64,000 nt of DNA from Oceanobacillus bengalensis (lineage in GTDB: Bacteria > Bacillota > Bacilli > Bacillales > Amphibacillaceae): the NCBI RefSeq assembly GCF_003628445.1, contig NZ_RBZO01000012.1:46231-110230 (forward strand). The letters are read 5' to 3'. The notes beneath the pieces are model-generated. The model was not told the DNA's origin. It did no database searches and saw nothing but the letters and a program-made list of their open reading frames with translations. Below are positions 48,601 to 56,639 of the stretch, one piece after another; within the stretch, counting starts at the first letter, position 1, and each line of letters starts with the position of its first letter. The position numbers and the translations under genes are program-made.

Positions 48601-48925
48601 CATTATCTGTTAAACCAATTTGATTCAATTCGTCGGTAATATCCAATATGATATCTTTTTGGGGTTCAGACATATCATTTTGAAATTCAATTTTACCATT
48701 AGCAGACGACTTCGATTCATCTGTCCAACCTGCTAAAATTAATTTAGCATTTTCATTAATGACTATTTCCTGTTCTGTACCATCATAATGAATGAAATAG
48801 TAACTAATACTTTCCTCATTATTTTCTGTACTTGAGCTATCTAATGCATAGGCAAAATTCCCTTGAGAAAAAAAAGCAGAAAACATTAATAATATACAAC
48901 TTAATAAACTTATCTTTCTTTGCAT
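45611..48925 (-). CDS. secreted autolysin: nine ChW repeats, glucosaminidase, SH3b
   Basis: The 1104-residue protein has a signal peptide (cleavage near AYA-LD, residues 25-28), a 170-residue N-terminal domain starting at SYYFIHYDG, an acidic linker, nine ChW (clostridial hydrophobic W) repeats (about 243-695) in three triplets, a glucosaminidase domain (about 745-950, with SHALHETGNGSS and a likely catalytic Glu near 807), and an SH3b domain (about 1000-1058, RLNFRSGPKTSYSVV). It likely cleaves wall glycan at GlcNAc. ATG at 48925 is preferred; AGGGAG is seven bases upstream. Its N-terminus and repeats match the divergent gene at 49495. Confidence 0.9.
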   Translation of the reverse strand: MQRKISLLSCILLMFSAFFSQGNFAYALDSSSTENNEESISYYFIHYDGTEQEIVINENAKLILAGWTDESKSSANGKIEFQNDMSEPQKDIILDITDELNQIGLTDNESIHYRLAISDSFEVEEVEPVELNNQVTVVAENENGTSIEEVKTTDEYATVINKELTYYSTDENGKKKESTKEEYDNLNSVEDKQDIDKPSSEDMQEIEESTEVEKDSEDKADKDSTKVMARSSMAMNVANPSITYTTHVQGSGWIDPVSNGEPSGSTGKGKRLESIKIDLENSPFSGGITYSTHIQSKGWLNSVSNGIQSGTTGKGKRMEAIKIDLTGDIAKHYDVYYRVHSQTFGWLDWAKNGQEAGTEGLAKRLEAIEIKLVKKGEKAPGSTDEPFLTAPSVSYSTHVQSHGWMDLVKNGAMSGTKGEAKRLESIKIDIQDSPYSGDITYSTHVQGKGWLPSVSNNDPSGTTGQGKRMEAIKISLTGDIAKHYDIYYRAHAQTFGWLDWARNGEEAGTAGLSKRLEAIEIVLVKKGGKAPGSTAEPFVTGLSVNYSTHVQTYGWMDFVADGEMSGTTGKAKRLEAIKIDLEDAPYSGGISYSTHVQSKGWLNNVSNGAPSGTSGESKRMEAIKINLTGEIAKHYDVYYRVHVQSFGWLGWAKNGMEAGSQGLSKRLESIEIKLVNKDKGATVNKDDAFKKIATVVNYTNYATDFSNMINKQMSITPISDRPKADGAGLLFASREFVAYYANPNNFSQDSSSYLQFLNLSKPAGSSATNLNNKVLNDKGVFSGKAQAFIDASKKYNINEVYLISHALHETGNGSSILSNGTIEVGEVSSNKWVSFQPNGTFIVECKPTSSGGCTWKVTEDKTFNRDEAKNIKKTYNVFGIGAVDKDPNILGSVRAYRENWFNVSDAIIGGSQFIANGYINQGQNTLYKMRWNPTSPATHQYATHVAWAESQTNRMAEIYNLLDAYVLNFDVPKFKNQPAASSKPTGDAQYDLDRTLEGEIGITTARLNFRSGPKTSYSVVKTLPISSQVTIIGKNGGWYKVHVDGDTGWVSGDYIQLKKNMKMSVFSILTEPQPSTSEEEKVTNGETVIKEGNLFRNEFYRFMD

Positions 48926-49494
48926 CCTCATTCTCCCTATTAATAAAATTTAATGCACAAAAAGGAATAATATCTTAGTTATAAAACCAACAATATCCTT
49001 ACTATTATACTAATATTCTAGCACCAAAAGACCGAAGCATCTGAGAGTCATCCGTGCTTTGTCAAGGTGCCCCTTTTTACCTATAAAATATAATCACCTC
49101 CAATTGACAAACGCTTGACGTTATAAGCAAGAGACCGTTTATCCTCTAGTTTTTCCTCTTAGAAAATCGGATAAAATCACTAGCACGATCCGATTAATCC
49201 TTGCTCCACAATTCTATCAATCTAAGTTACGTATGTCTGTTTGAAGTGTTATTTACTAGTTGTAACTTATGATTATAGTCTAATTATGTCTTATATTAAC
49301 ATATTTTGTAACTTTACTCTATCCGATATTAATAGAAGAATAGACCTATAAATCTATCCATAATTAACAATATTCCATTCAACTAGTAACTTTTTCCTAA
49401 TTTTATGCTAGAATGGTAGGGGAAATACGAATTTTGTCGAATTCTAAGGCGTTTTGGTATTTTTAGTAATAATTTATTTGTAGGGAGAATGACA
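48926..49494. promoter_or_regulatory. 569-base divergent promoter region between the two autolysins
   Basis: The region carries the start signals of both autolysins, and both ribosome sites have the same layout AGGGAGAATGA followed by a second ATG used as start. No exact WalR box (two TGTWAH half-sites spaced by five) was found. A structured element at 49021-49077 is listed separately. Confidence 0.5.
49021..49077. other. unassigned structured intergenic element
   Basis: GCACC (49021-49025) pairs with GGTGC (49066-49070), and nested AAGCA (49035-49039) pairs with TGCTT (49055-49059). On the plus strand CCCCTTTTT follows, which looks terminator-like. On the minus strand, GGAGGTGATTA, an excellent ribosome site, lies just upstream at 49090-49100 but is followed only by ATTTTATAG. 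The arrangement recalls a decayed small gene such as a type I toxin with its terminator. It matches no riboswitch known to me. Confidence 0.35.
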
Positions 49495-52164
49495 ATGCAT
49501 AAGAAGATTTTTTTAATAACTAGTATGTTAATGATTCTTGTTTATCCTTTTACAGGAAACATTGCCTATGCAACAGAGTATTACAGTCAAGGAAATTTAG
49601 ACGAAGGATCTAATTACTATTTCATTCATTACGATGGTGAAGAACAAAAAGTAACCATCGAAAAGAACATTATATTGTTTTTAACAGGATGGACAGATGA
49701 AACGAATTCAGCCGTTAATGGTAAAATAGAAATCCAAGATGATTCGTCTAATCTTACGAAAGATATTATCCTTAAAGTTACCAATGAACGAAGTGAAATG
49801 GTGGTTATCTCGGAAGACGAAACTATTCATTATAGATTAGCAGAGTCTGATTCATTCAAATTTGAGGAAATTCAACCACTCGAGTTGAATAATCAAATTA
49901 CGGTTGTGGCTGAAAATGAAAACGGCACATCTATAGAAGAAGTTAAAACAGTAGATGAATATGACACCGTGATTAATCAAGGATTGGCTTACTACTCAAT
50001 AGATGAAAATAATGAAAAAATAAAGATTACCGAAGAAGAATATGATTCTTTAAATGCTGTTGTAGAGGAAGAATCAAAAGATAACTTTTCAGAACAAAAA
50101 TCTTCAGAAAATGAAGAGAAGTCCTCAGAAGAAAAACCTACAAAGGAAACTCTAACCGCTTCCGAAGACCATCCTGAGGAATTATTAATGAAAAAAAGCT
50201 TAAAGGTATCATTAGAAGAAAATCCTTCTATTAATTATGCCACGCATGTACAAGGAGACAGTTGGCAAGACCCTGTTTCTAACGGAGAAACATCAGGTAC
50301 AAAAGGACAAGCCAAACGATTAGAGGCAATAAAGATTTCAATTGGCAATATACAAGATTTAGGTGTGAAATATGCTACACATGTACAAAGTGATGGATGG
50401 TTAGACTACGTTCCTGGTGGAGAGATTAGCGGAACTACTGGGAAACACAAACGTCTAGAAGCGATTAAAATTGAATTAACTGGTAAAAAGGCTAAGGATT
50501 ACGATATTTATTATCGGGTTCATGCTCAAACATTTGGATGGTTAGACTGGGCTAAAAATGGTGAACCCGCAGGAACGGAGGGTCTATCGAAACGACTTGA
50601 AGCTATAGAAATTAAGTTAGTAAAAAAGGGTGGGAATGCTCCCGGTCCAACAGCTGAACCATTTCTTACAGAACCATCTATAGTTTATTCAACGCATGTT
50701 CAAACTTCTGGTTGGATAGATTTTGTAGCAGATGGAGCTATAAGCGGAACAAAGGGACAAGCAAAACGTTTAGAATCCATAAAAATTGATTTAAAAGATA
50801 CCCCTTATAGTGGAGGTGTCACTTATTCAACTCACGTTCAAAGTAAAGGATGGCTAAATAATGCATCCAATGGTAACCAATCTGGTACAACTGGAGAAAG
50901 TAAACGGATGGAAGCAATTAAAATAAGCTTAACGGGTGATATTGCAAAACATTATGATATATATTATCGCGTTCACTCTCAAACATTTGGTTGGTTAGAT
51001 TGGGCTAAAAATGGAGAGAAGGCTGGAACTGAAGGACTCTCAAAACGGTTAGAAGCAATTGAAATTGAGTTAGTTGAGAAAGACGGGAAAGCCCCTGGTT
51101 CTACTTCGAAGCCATTCCTTACCAATCCATCTGTTGTTTATTCAACACATGTACAATCACATGGTTGGATGGATTTTGTAGCAGATGGGGCTATGAGTGG
51201 AACCAAAGGACAAGCGAAACGTCTAGAAGCTATTAATATCAATCTAGAACATGCGCCATATAGCGGTGACATTGTATATTCCACCCATGTTCAGAGCCGT
51301 GGGTGGTTAAGTAACGTTTCCGACGGTGATATTTCTGGTACCTCAGGACAGTCGAAACGAATGGAAGCAATTAAAATCAACCTAACAGGTGAAATCTCGA
51401 AATATTATGATGTATATTATCGCGTGCATATTCAAGGATATGGTTGGTTAGGTTGGGCTAAAAATGGGATGAGAGCGGGATCAGAAGGTCAATCAAAACG
51501 TTTAGAAGCAATTGAAATCAAGTTAGTAACTAAAGGGAAAGGTGCAACAGTAAATGAAGGTGAGGCATTTAAACAACCGAAAACTGTATTTTTAGATCCT
51601 GGTCATGGCGGATCTGATTCTGGTGCAACTGCTGGAGGATTTCATGAAGCTGACCTGAATTTATCTGTTGCGAAAAAAGTCCAGAAATTATTGCAAGATA
51701 GAGGATTTAATGTATATATGTCCCGTACTAACGATTCTTACCTATCATTGTTAGAACGTTCGAAAAAGGCTAATGCTCTTAATGCGGATATTTTTGTAAG
51801 TATCCATCATAACTCAGGTGTATCAACAGCAAATGGAATCGAATCTTATTACTATAAATACGACAAAAATTACCCTTCTAAAATTAATAAGGATATGCAT
51901 AATAATCCGAAAAGAGTCTTAAATAGTATGAGTCTTACAAACTTAATAAATCGCAATATGGTAAGTTATACTGGTGCTTACAATCGCGGAACATATGGGA
52001 AAACTTTTGCAGTTTTACGTGAATCCGCTATGCCAGCAACTTTATTAGAACTTGGTTTCATTAGTAATCCTAGTGAACGTCGGAAATTAGTAGTAGATGC
52101 CTATCAAAATAAGCTAGCCAAAGCAATTGCTGACGGAATCGATGAATACTTTAAAATTAACTAA
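49495..52164 (+). CDS. secreted autolysin: nine ChW repeats and amidase_3
   Basis: The 889-residue protein has a signal peptide (ending AYA-TE), the same N-terminal domain as its divergent neighbour (NYYFIHYDGEEQKVT, then VVAENENGTSIEEVKT), an acidic linker, nine ChW repeats (about 242-690), and an N-acetylmuramoyl-L-alanine amidase domain (about 695-888). The zinc amidase motifs are LDPGHGGSDSGA, FHEADLNLSVAKK, SIHHN and LLELGFISNPSER. It would cut the MurNAc-L-Ala bond. ATG at 49495 has AGGGAG seven bases upstream; the ATG at 49489 is too close. Confidence 0.92.
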   Translation: MHKKIFLITSMLMILVYPFTGNIAYATEYYSQGNLDEGSNYYFIHYDGEEQKVTIEKNIILFLTGWTDETNSAVNGKIEIQDDSSNLTKDIILKVTNERSEMVVISEDETIHYRLAESDSFKFEEIQPLELNNQITVVAENENGTSIEEVKTVDEYDTVINQGLAYYSIDENNEKIKITEEEYDSLNAVVEEESKDNFSEQKSSENEEKSSEEKPTKETLTASEDHPEELLMKKSLKVSLEENPSINYATHVQGDSWQDPVSNGETSGTKGQAKRLEAIKISIGNIQDLGVKYATHVQSDGWLDYVPGGEISGTTGKHKRLEAIKIELTGKKAKDYDIYYRVHAQTFGWLDWAKNGEPAGTEGLSKRLEAIEIKLVKKGGNAPGPTAEPFLTEPSIVYSTHVQTSGWIDFVADGAISGTKGQAKRLESIKIDLKDTPYSGGVTYSTHVQSKGWLNNASNGNQSGTTGESKRMEAIKISLTGDIAKHYDIYYRVHSQTFGWLDWAKNGEKAGTEGLSKRLEAIEIELVEKDGKAPGSTSKPFLTNPSVVYSTHVQSHGWMDFVADGAMSGTKGQAKRLEAININLEHAPYSGDIVYSTHVQSRGWLSNVSDGDISGTSGQSKRMEAIKINLTGEISKYYDVYYRVHIQGYGWLGWAKNGMRAGSEGQSKRLEAIEIKLVTKGKGATVNEGEAFKQPKTVFLDPGHGGSDSGATAGGFHEADLNLSVAKKVQKLLQDRGFNVYMSRTNDSYLSLLERSKKANALNADIFVSIHHNSGVSTANGIESYYYKYDKNYPSKINKDMHNNPKRVLNSMSLTNLINRNMVSYTGAYNRGTYGKTFAVLRESAMPATLLELGFISNPSERRKLVVDAYQNKLAKAIADGIDEYFKIN

Positions 52165-52195
52165 TTTTAACGGGTTAACAAATGAATAGAAATAT

Positions 52196-52236
52196 AAAAA
52201 GGACTAGAAATGAGTTAATATTTCTGGTCCTTTTTT
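52196..52236 (+). terminator. terminator of the ChW amidase gene
   Basis: AAAAAGGACTAGAAAT pairs with ATTTCTGGTCCTTTTT, including one G-T pair, around an eight-base loop, and a T-run follows. It lies 32 bases after the amidase stop. Confidence 0.92.
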
Positions 52237-52351
52237 ATTAGATTGGTGGTTTTAGGAAATTTTCCGATTATATCCTTTATAAGCTTAATAAGTCAGTAAA
52301 GAAGAGTCATCTATTTTATAATTTTAAGTTAGCAATTGCCTTTAATAAATC

Positions 52352-52567
52352 TTAATTAAACTTAATTTCACTTTCCTCAATAAACTCAGTATTCATAATA
52401 CCATCTACATCTACCGGGCGAAGTTCATACCATCCTTTAATTATCGGATATACCGTTAACTGAACTCCTTTATCATAATGTTTTACTATAATCGCCTTTT
52501 TTGAAGGTCTTGCATAAGTACAGACTTCTTTATTTCTAACTGTTGCCTTCCTACTTGAATTCGCCAA
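52352..52567 (-). CDS. small SH3-like protein downstream of GT2 gene
   Basis: The 71-residue protein has no signal peptide or membrane segment. Its sequence (KATVRNKEVCTYARPSKKAI, then GWYELRP) looks like a bacterial SH3b domain with the typical early small residues and a central GW motif. TTG at 52567 is preferred because GAGGGTG lies about six bases upstream; GTG at 52576 overlaps that site. It follows the glycosyltransferase gene directly and should be co-expressed. It may bind that enzyme or the polymer. No named family was recognised. Confidence 0.65.
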   Translation of the reverse strand: MANSSRKATVRNKEVCTYARPSKKAIIVKHYDKGVQLTVYPIIKGWYELRPVDVDGIMNTEFIEESEIKFN

Positions 52568-52579
52568 AATTATCACCCT

Positions 52580-54169
52580 CTATTTATTCAATTTAATATC
52601 AAATGAAAGATTATCATGACCTTTAGTGAAATATGCTTTAACTATATATTTTTTTCCAAATGAAAGAACATGATCAAAACTTATTTCCTTTTCAGTATTA
52701 ACTTCCTCTTTAGTGGAGTTAGTAAGCCTTGGTAAAATTCCTTTATGGTCCATATTTACCCTTTTAACTAAATCCGTTCGCCTAGCTTGTCCTAGTCTCC
52801 GCCTTTTCCTATAGCCTCCAATAGTTCCTTCAATAAAGACATCCCATGGTCCGACAGAATTCTCATCTATCACGAACTCCTGATAATTAAATTTAAATTT
52901 AAATTGACCAGAATTACTTACTAAATTATCCACTACTCTTTTTTCAATTCCTGATTTTCTGTGGACTAAAACTAACTCGTTGTTTACATTCATATTTATT
53001 AACAAACTTTGATAAAACTGTCCAGATATTTCACAATGTGTTTCGTCCAAGACAATATTGTCTACAAATACATCTGATTTATTAACATGATTGACCGTAT
53101 GTTCCTCATCATAGGCTAAGTACTTTTTTGTATTCTTAAACCTTGCATATATCCAACCGTTTTCAACCCTTGTAATCTGATTTGGACTAACAGATTCCAT
53201 TCGTTTATGAACCATCAATAATTTCTGCAAATCGTTTTCACGTGCAATTAATACAAAATAGTGGAATCTTGATGGAAGTAAATTAATTAATTCATCACTT
53301 ACATGATTGTCAATAAACTTTTTCGTTTCATTCAACCAATCAATTTTTTGTTCCGTTGTTAGAAGATTGGAAAAAATATGCCCTCTCAATCGACTTGCAT
53401 GAAGAAATCTGTTTAAAAATGCTGCGCTTAATTTCGTTTTATATAACGAGCTTAAATCTGACTCCTCTATAGTCTTCATTATATTATTAAAAGAGTAAAA
53501 GAAGTTTTTAGCAGGGAAATACTTCAAACTTAGATTTTCATCCCCTCTTTTAACAACATAGTAGTATTCATAATCGGATAAAACAGTAATGACCTTAGCC
53601 TTAACAAAACATTGCATGACAAATAATTGATCTTCTCCAACAACTGCTTCTTTATGAAAACGAATATTATGTTCTCTTATAAGGTCTACTTTGAACATTT
53701 TATGTGGTGCTAAAGAGAAGACTAAATTATGGTCTAAAATTTCTGCATTTGGCAAGTTCCCATATTTAAACATGGATTGCGGAACAACTCTCCCATTTAC
53801 ACCTATATATTTCCCAAAAATAACATCAGAGTTATATTCCTTAGCAGATTTATAAAATCTCTCTAGCGTCTCTTCACCAATAAAATCATCATTATCTAAA
53901 AAAAGAATGTATTCCCCTTTAGCTTCATTAATTGCATCATTCCGTGGTAGCATTGGGCCACCAGAGTTTTCAGTTCTATTAATTAATTTTATATTATTTT
54001 GTTTTTCCATGTATGTTTCTACAACCTTAACGCTATTATCTGTAGAGACATCATTTACACAGATAACCTCGTAATCATTACTATCCATTGTTTGATTTAT
54101 TAAAGAATCTAATGTAACATTTAAATGCCTTTCTGCATTATAGATTGGAATAGCTACAGTAATTTTCAT
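52580..54169 (-). CDS. GT2 glycosyltransferase with long C-terminus, TarS/TarQ-like
   Basis: The 529-residue protein starts MKITVAIPIYNAERHLNVTL and has the family 2 GT-A motifs VNDVSTDNS, LFLDNDDFIGEE and VVGEDQLF. The extra 220-residue C-terminal part resembles the beta-sandwich tail of ribitol teichoic acid glycosyltransferases such as TarS. With tarI, tarJ and TarL-like genes nearby, addition of GlcNAc or glucose to ribitol is a fair inference. ATG at 54169 has GGAG nine bases upstream. Confidence 0.8.
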   Translation of the reverse strand: MKITVAIPIYNAERHLNVTLDSLINQTMDSNDYEVICVNDVSTDNSVKVVETYMEKQNNIKLINRTENSGGPMLPRNDAINEAKGEYILFLDNDDFIGEETLERFYKSAKEYNSDVIFGKYIGVNGRVVPQSMFKYGNLPNAEILDHNLVFSLAPHKMFKVDLIREHNIRFHKEAVVGEDQLFVMQCFVKAKVITVLSDYEYYYVVKRGDENLSLKYFPAKNFFYSFNNIMKTIEESDLSSLYKTKLSAAFLNRFLHASRLRGHIFSNLLTTEQKIDWLNETKKFIDNHVSDELINLLPSRFHYFVLIARENDLQKLLMVHKRMESVSPNQITRVENGWIYARFKNTKKYLAYDEEHTVNHVNKSDVFVDNIVLDETHCEISGQFYQSLLINMNVNNELVLVHRKSGIEKRVVDNLVSNSGQFKFKFNYQEFVIDENSVGPWDVFIEGTIGGYRKRRRLGQARRTDLVKRVNMDHKGILPRLTNSTKEEVNTEKEISFDHVLSFGKKYIVKAYFTKGHDNLSFDIKLNK

Positions 54170-54589
54170 TCCACTCAACTCCTATAACCTTTAGTTTACA
54201 ATTCACATAGATATTGAATATGATGTATATTGTACCACTAAGGAAGTATAAAAAATAATTTTTAGTCAAACATTACGTTATTGAAAAAGTGACTCCTGAA
54301 TATTTGTGTTTTATATAATAGTATATCATATATTTTTCTCTCAATGGTCTCGTGCTATTCCTATATTGGGTTTAAAAAATGTATCATTGGCCTGTCCTCT
54401 TATTTCTTCCATATACACATTTAATAATAATATATAGTTTACTAGTATAACTAATTTCTACACCTCCGTATTTATAATTAATTCCTACTAAATTGTTACG
54501 AAGGGTCATTGCAAAAGTTGACACAAATTTGCAATAAATACTTATTTATACACCCAGATTCATTGTATAATAGCATGTAGTCACCTAAT

Positions 54590-54606
54590 TGTTAATCTAA
54601 TGTAAA
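54590..54606 (+). promoter_or_regulatory. WalR (YycF) box upstream of tagD
   Basis: TGTTAA-TCTAA-TGTAAA is an exact match to the WalR direct repeat TGTWAH-N5-TGTWAH. It lies 31 bases before an extended -10 (TGTTATAAT, 54635-54643), placing it just upstream of the -35 position, where an activator binds. WalR is known to control tag genes in B. subtilis. Confidence 0.65.
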
Positions 54607-54634
54607 AACAAACTAAAAATAACGTAAACCACTA

Positions 54635-54643
54635 TGTTATAAT
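54635..54643 (+). promoter_or_regulatory. extended -10 promoter element of tagD
   Basis: TGTTATAAT contains a perfect TATAAT with the upstream TGN extension. No good -35 lies 17 bases before it, which fits an activator-dependent promoter using the WalR-like box. The start codon of tagD is at 54681. Confidence 0.6.
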
Positions 54644-54680
54644 ACAATAAAAGTGGTTGCCAGATTGGAGGTCATTACTT

Positions 54681-55079
54681 ATGAAAAAAGTAATCACATA
54701 TGGGACATTCGATTTACTTCATATAGGCCATATTAATTTACTTAAACGCGCAAAGGAATATGGCGACTATCTAGTTGTTGCTATTTCTACAGATGAATTT
54801 AATATGGATAAAGGTAAAGATGCCTATTATTCATTTGAGCAAAGGAAAGCGATTTTAGAATCTATCCGTTATGTCGACGAAGTCATTCCTGAACATTCAT
54901 GGGAACAAAAAGCTAATGATATTAAAAACTACGACATAGATGTATTTATCATGGGTGATGACTGGAAAGGTAAATTTGACTTTTTAGTAGAGTACTGCGA
55001 GGTTATTTATCTACCGCGCACCATTGGAATCTCTACAACAAAAACAAAGACAGATTTAAACAGGGTGGACCATGATTAG
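54681..55079 (+). CDS. tagD: glycerol-3-phosphate cytidylyltransferase TagD
   Basis: The 132-residue protein matches TagD residue by residue: His14 and His17 in LLHIGHINLL, and Arg113 in RTIGISTTKTK. It makes CDP-glycerol for the first glycerol-phosphate steps of wall teichoic acid. ATG at 54681 has GGAGG upstream; a frame from 54657 has none. It overlaps tagB by eight bases. Confidence 0.97.
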   Translation: MKKVITYGTFDLLHIGHINLLKRAKEYGDYLVVAISTDEFNMDKGKDAYYSFEQRKAILESIRYVDEVIPEHSWEQKANDIKNYDIDVFIMGDDWKGKFDFLVEYCEVIYLPRTIGISTTKTKTDLNRVDHD

Positions 55080-56256
55080 AGAATTAAATATTACATTATA
55101 CCTTTTCATCTTCCGCATCATCTTCAATACTCTTAAACTATTTCCCCAAAAGAAGAAAACAGTTGGTGTGGCTTCGTTTGGGGATAATATAATGTATACA
55201 GCACAAGCGCTCAAACAAGTATCTGAAGAGGAAATTATTATTTTGAAAGATAAGAAGTGTAAATATGACTTTGGGGATAAAGTTGATAAAACCTTAAGTA
55301 TTGAAATCAAAAGTCCAATCGAGTTTATCAAATCTATTTATCACTTAGCAACCGCTTCAACTATATTAGTAGATAACTATCAGGGGTTTCTTGCTGTGAC
55401 AAACTTCCGTCCGAATGTAATATGCATCCAGCTATGGCATGCTGCTGGTGCGATTAAACGTTTCGGGTTAGAAGACCCAAGCAATGAAGTTAGAACGGAA
55501 AAGGCTATCGGTCGCTTCCAAAGTGTGTACGATCATTTTGACTACACAGTGGTTGGGTCTGAACAAATGGCGAATACATTTCGGAAAAGCTTCGGCATAG
55601 ATGATGATGATCGGTTTATCTATACAGGAATACCACGAACAGATATGTTATTTGACGAACATAAGAAACAAAGTATGGTTCGTGAAATCAATCATCGTTT
55701 CCCTACAATTAATGGAAGGAAAATTATCCTTTATGCCCCAACCTTTCGAAACGAGCAGTTAAGTAATTACCAATTAGAATTAGATATCCATCAGCTATAT
55801 CAGGAGCTTTCCGATGAATATGTACTTTTTATTAAACTCCATCCTGCCGTTTCAAATGCTATCAACATGGATGCATACGATGATTTTGTATACGATGTTT
55901 CTGAATTCAGGGAAATTAATGCCTTACTACTAATTACAGATATTCTCATTTCTGATTATTCTTCTATCCCCTTTGAATATGCATTACTGGAAAAACCAAT
56001 GATTTTCTTCGCATATGATATGGATGAATATCAGATTACGAGCGGTTTAATAGAAGATTATGAGCAACAGATGCCTGGACCAGTTGTATTTTCGACGTAT
56101 GCAATCGTACAAAAGATTCACGATAATAACTTTGATCTACATCAGGTTAAACAATTTGCAGAACAATGGAATGAGTATTCCAATGGTAATGCAAGTCTAA
56201 ATTTAGCACGATTTATTACTGGTTTAGAAGCAGAGCAAAGAGAAGTTCTCGTTTAA
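55072..56256 (+). CDS. tagB: CDP-glycerol glycerophosphotransferase TagB
   Basis: The 394-residue protein is a TagB/TagF-family enzyme with QLWHAAGAIKRFGLEDPS, FIKLHPAV and SDYSSIPFEYALLEKPMIFF. An amphipathic N-terminus should hold it at the membrane. It has the size of TagB/TarB, which adds the first glycerol-3-phosphate to ManNAc-GlcNAc-PP-undecaprenol. Its overlap with tagD supports that role, because it uses the TagD product. The two other relatives are at 36915 and 38838. Confidence 0.9.
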   Translation: MIRELNITLYLFIFRIIFNTLKLFPQKKKTVGVASFGDNIMYTAQALKQVSEEEIIILKDKKCKYDFGDKVDKTLSIEIKSPIEFIKSIYHLATASTILVDNYQGFLAVTNFRPNVICIQLWHAAGAIKRFGLEDPSNEVRTEKAIGRFQSVYDHFDYTVVGSEQMANTFRKSFGIDDDDRFIYTGIPRTDMLFDEHKKQSMVREINHRFPTINGRKIILYAPTFRNEQLSNYQLELDIHQLYQELSDEYVLFIKLHPAVSNAINMDAYDDFVYDVSEFREINALLLITDILISDYSSIPFEYALLEKPMIFFAYDMDEYQITSGLIEDYEQQMPGPVVFSTYAIVQKIHDNNFDLHQVKQFAEQWNEYSNGNASLNLARFITGLEAEQREVLV

Positions 56257-56286
56257 TCCCTTTTCCGTAATGGAAAGGGATTTTTT
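56255..56286 (+). terminator. terminator of tagD-tagB
   Basis: AATCCCTTTTCC pairs with GGAAAGGGATT with one bulged T and a five-base loop, followed by a T-run. The stem starts within the tagB stop codon. Confidence 0.9.
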
Positions 56287-56639
56287 GTTATATATTACTT
56301 TTAAGTAAACGCATTGTTAACTTTGTAAATCCTCCATAAACTTTTCATTTCTTCACGCACAAAACCAAAATTTTATATTACGATGTATCTTGTAATGTAT
56401 GAAACCTTTGTCAAGAAAGTGAAAGGGAGTTGCGAATACATATAAAGAATCAGGAATCCATTGATTACCTGGCATTGGAAAAAAATCTCACTGTTAGCAC
56501 TAGTTCTTTCAGAGGAAACTAGAAAATACAGTTCTTACGGAAAGTAATGGAAACCAAATCTAATGGGGATTTCTGAATCAAAATCCTTTATAATTATGAA
56601 TAAAAACAGTCTTATCACAGAGAAGGAGTTACATTACAT
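56287..56639 (+). promoter_or_regulatory. 353-base region upstream of tagA
   Basis: The region must hold the promoter of the tagA-flippase-csaB-hydrolase operon. TGTTAA and TGTAAA half-sites lie at 56315-56329 but with a three-base gap, not the five expected for WalR. AAGGAG precedes tagA. No gene or clear promoter was assigned. Confidence 0.45.

Larger units (their letters stand above)
54170..54680. promoter_or_regulatory. 511-base divergent region upstream of tagD and the GT2 gene
   Basis: The AT-rich region holds a WalR-like box and an extended -10 for tagD (listed separately). A second TATAAT lies at 54566-54571 and a TTGACA at 54518-54523, without good mutual spacing. No gene was seen. 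Confidence 0.55.

Noticed and set aside
49021..49077. c-di-AMP (ydaO) or c-di-GMP riboswitch upstream of the autolysin
   Set aside because: Such RNAs occur before wall hydrolases, but the conserved core sequences of neither class are present.
48926..49494. WalR box between the autolysins
   Set aside because: TGTTAT and TGTAAC half-sites occur but are spaced by eight bases.
56315..56329. WalR box before tagA
   Set aside because: The two half-sites TGTTAA and TGTAAA are spaced by three bases instead of five, which does not fit the consensus.
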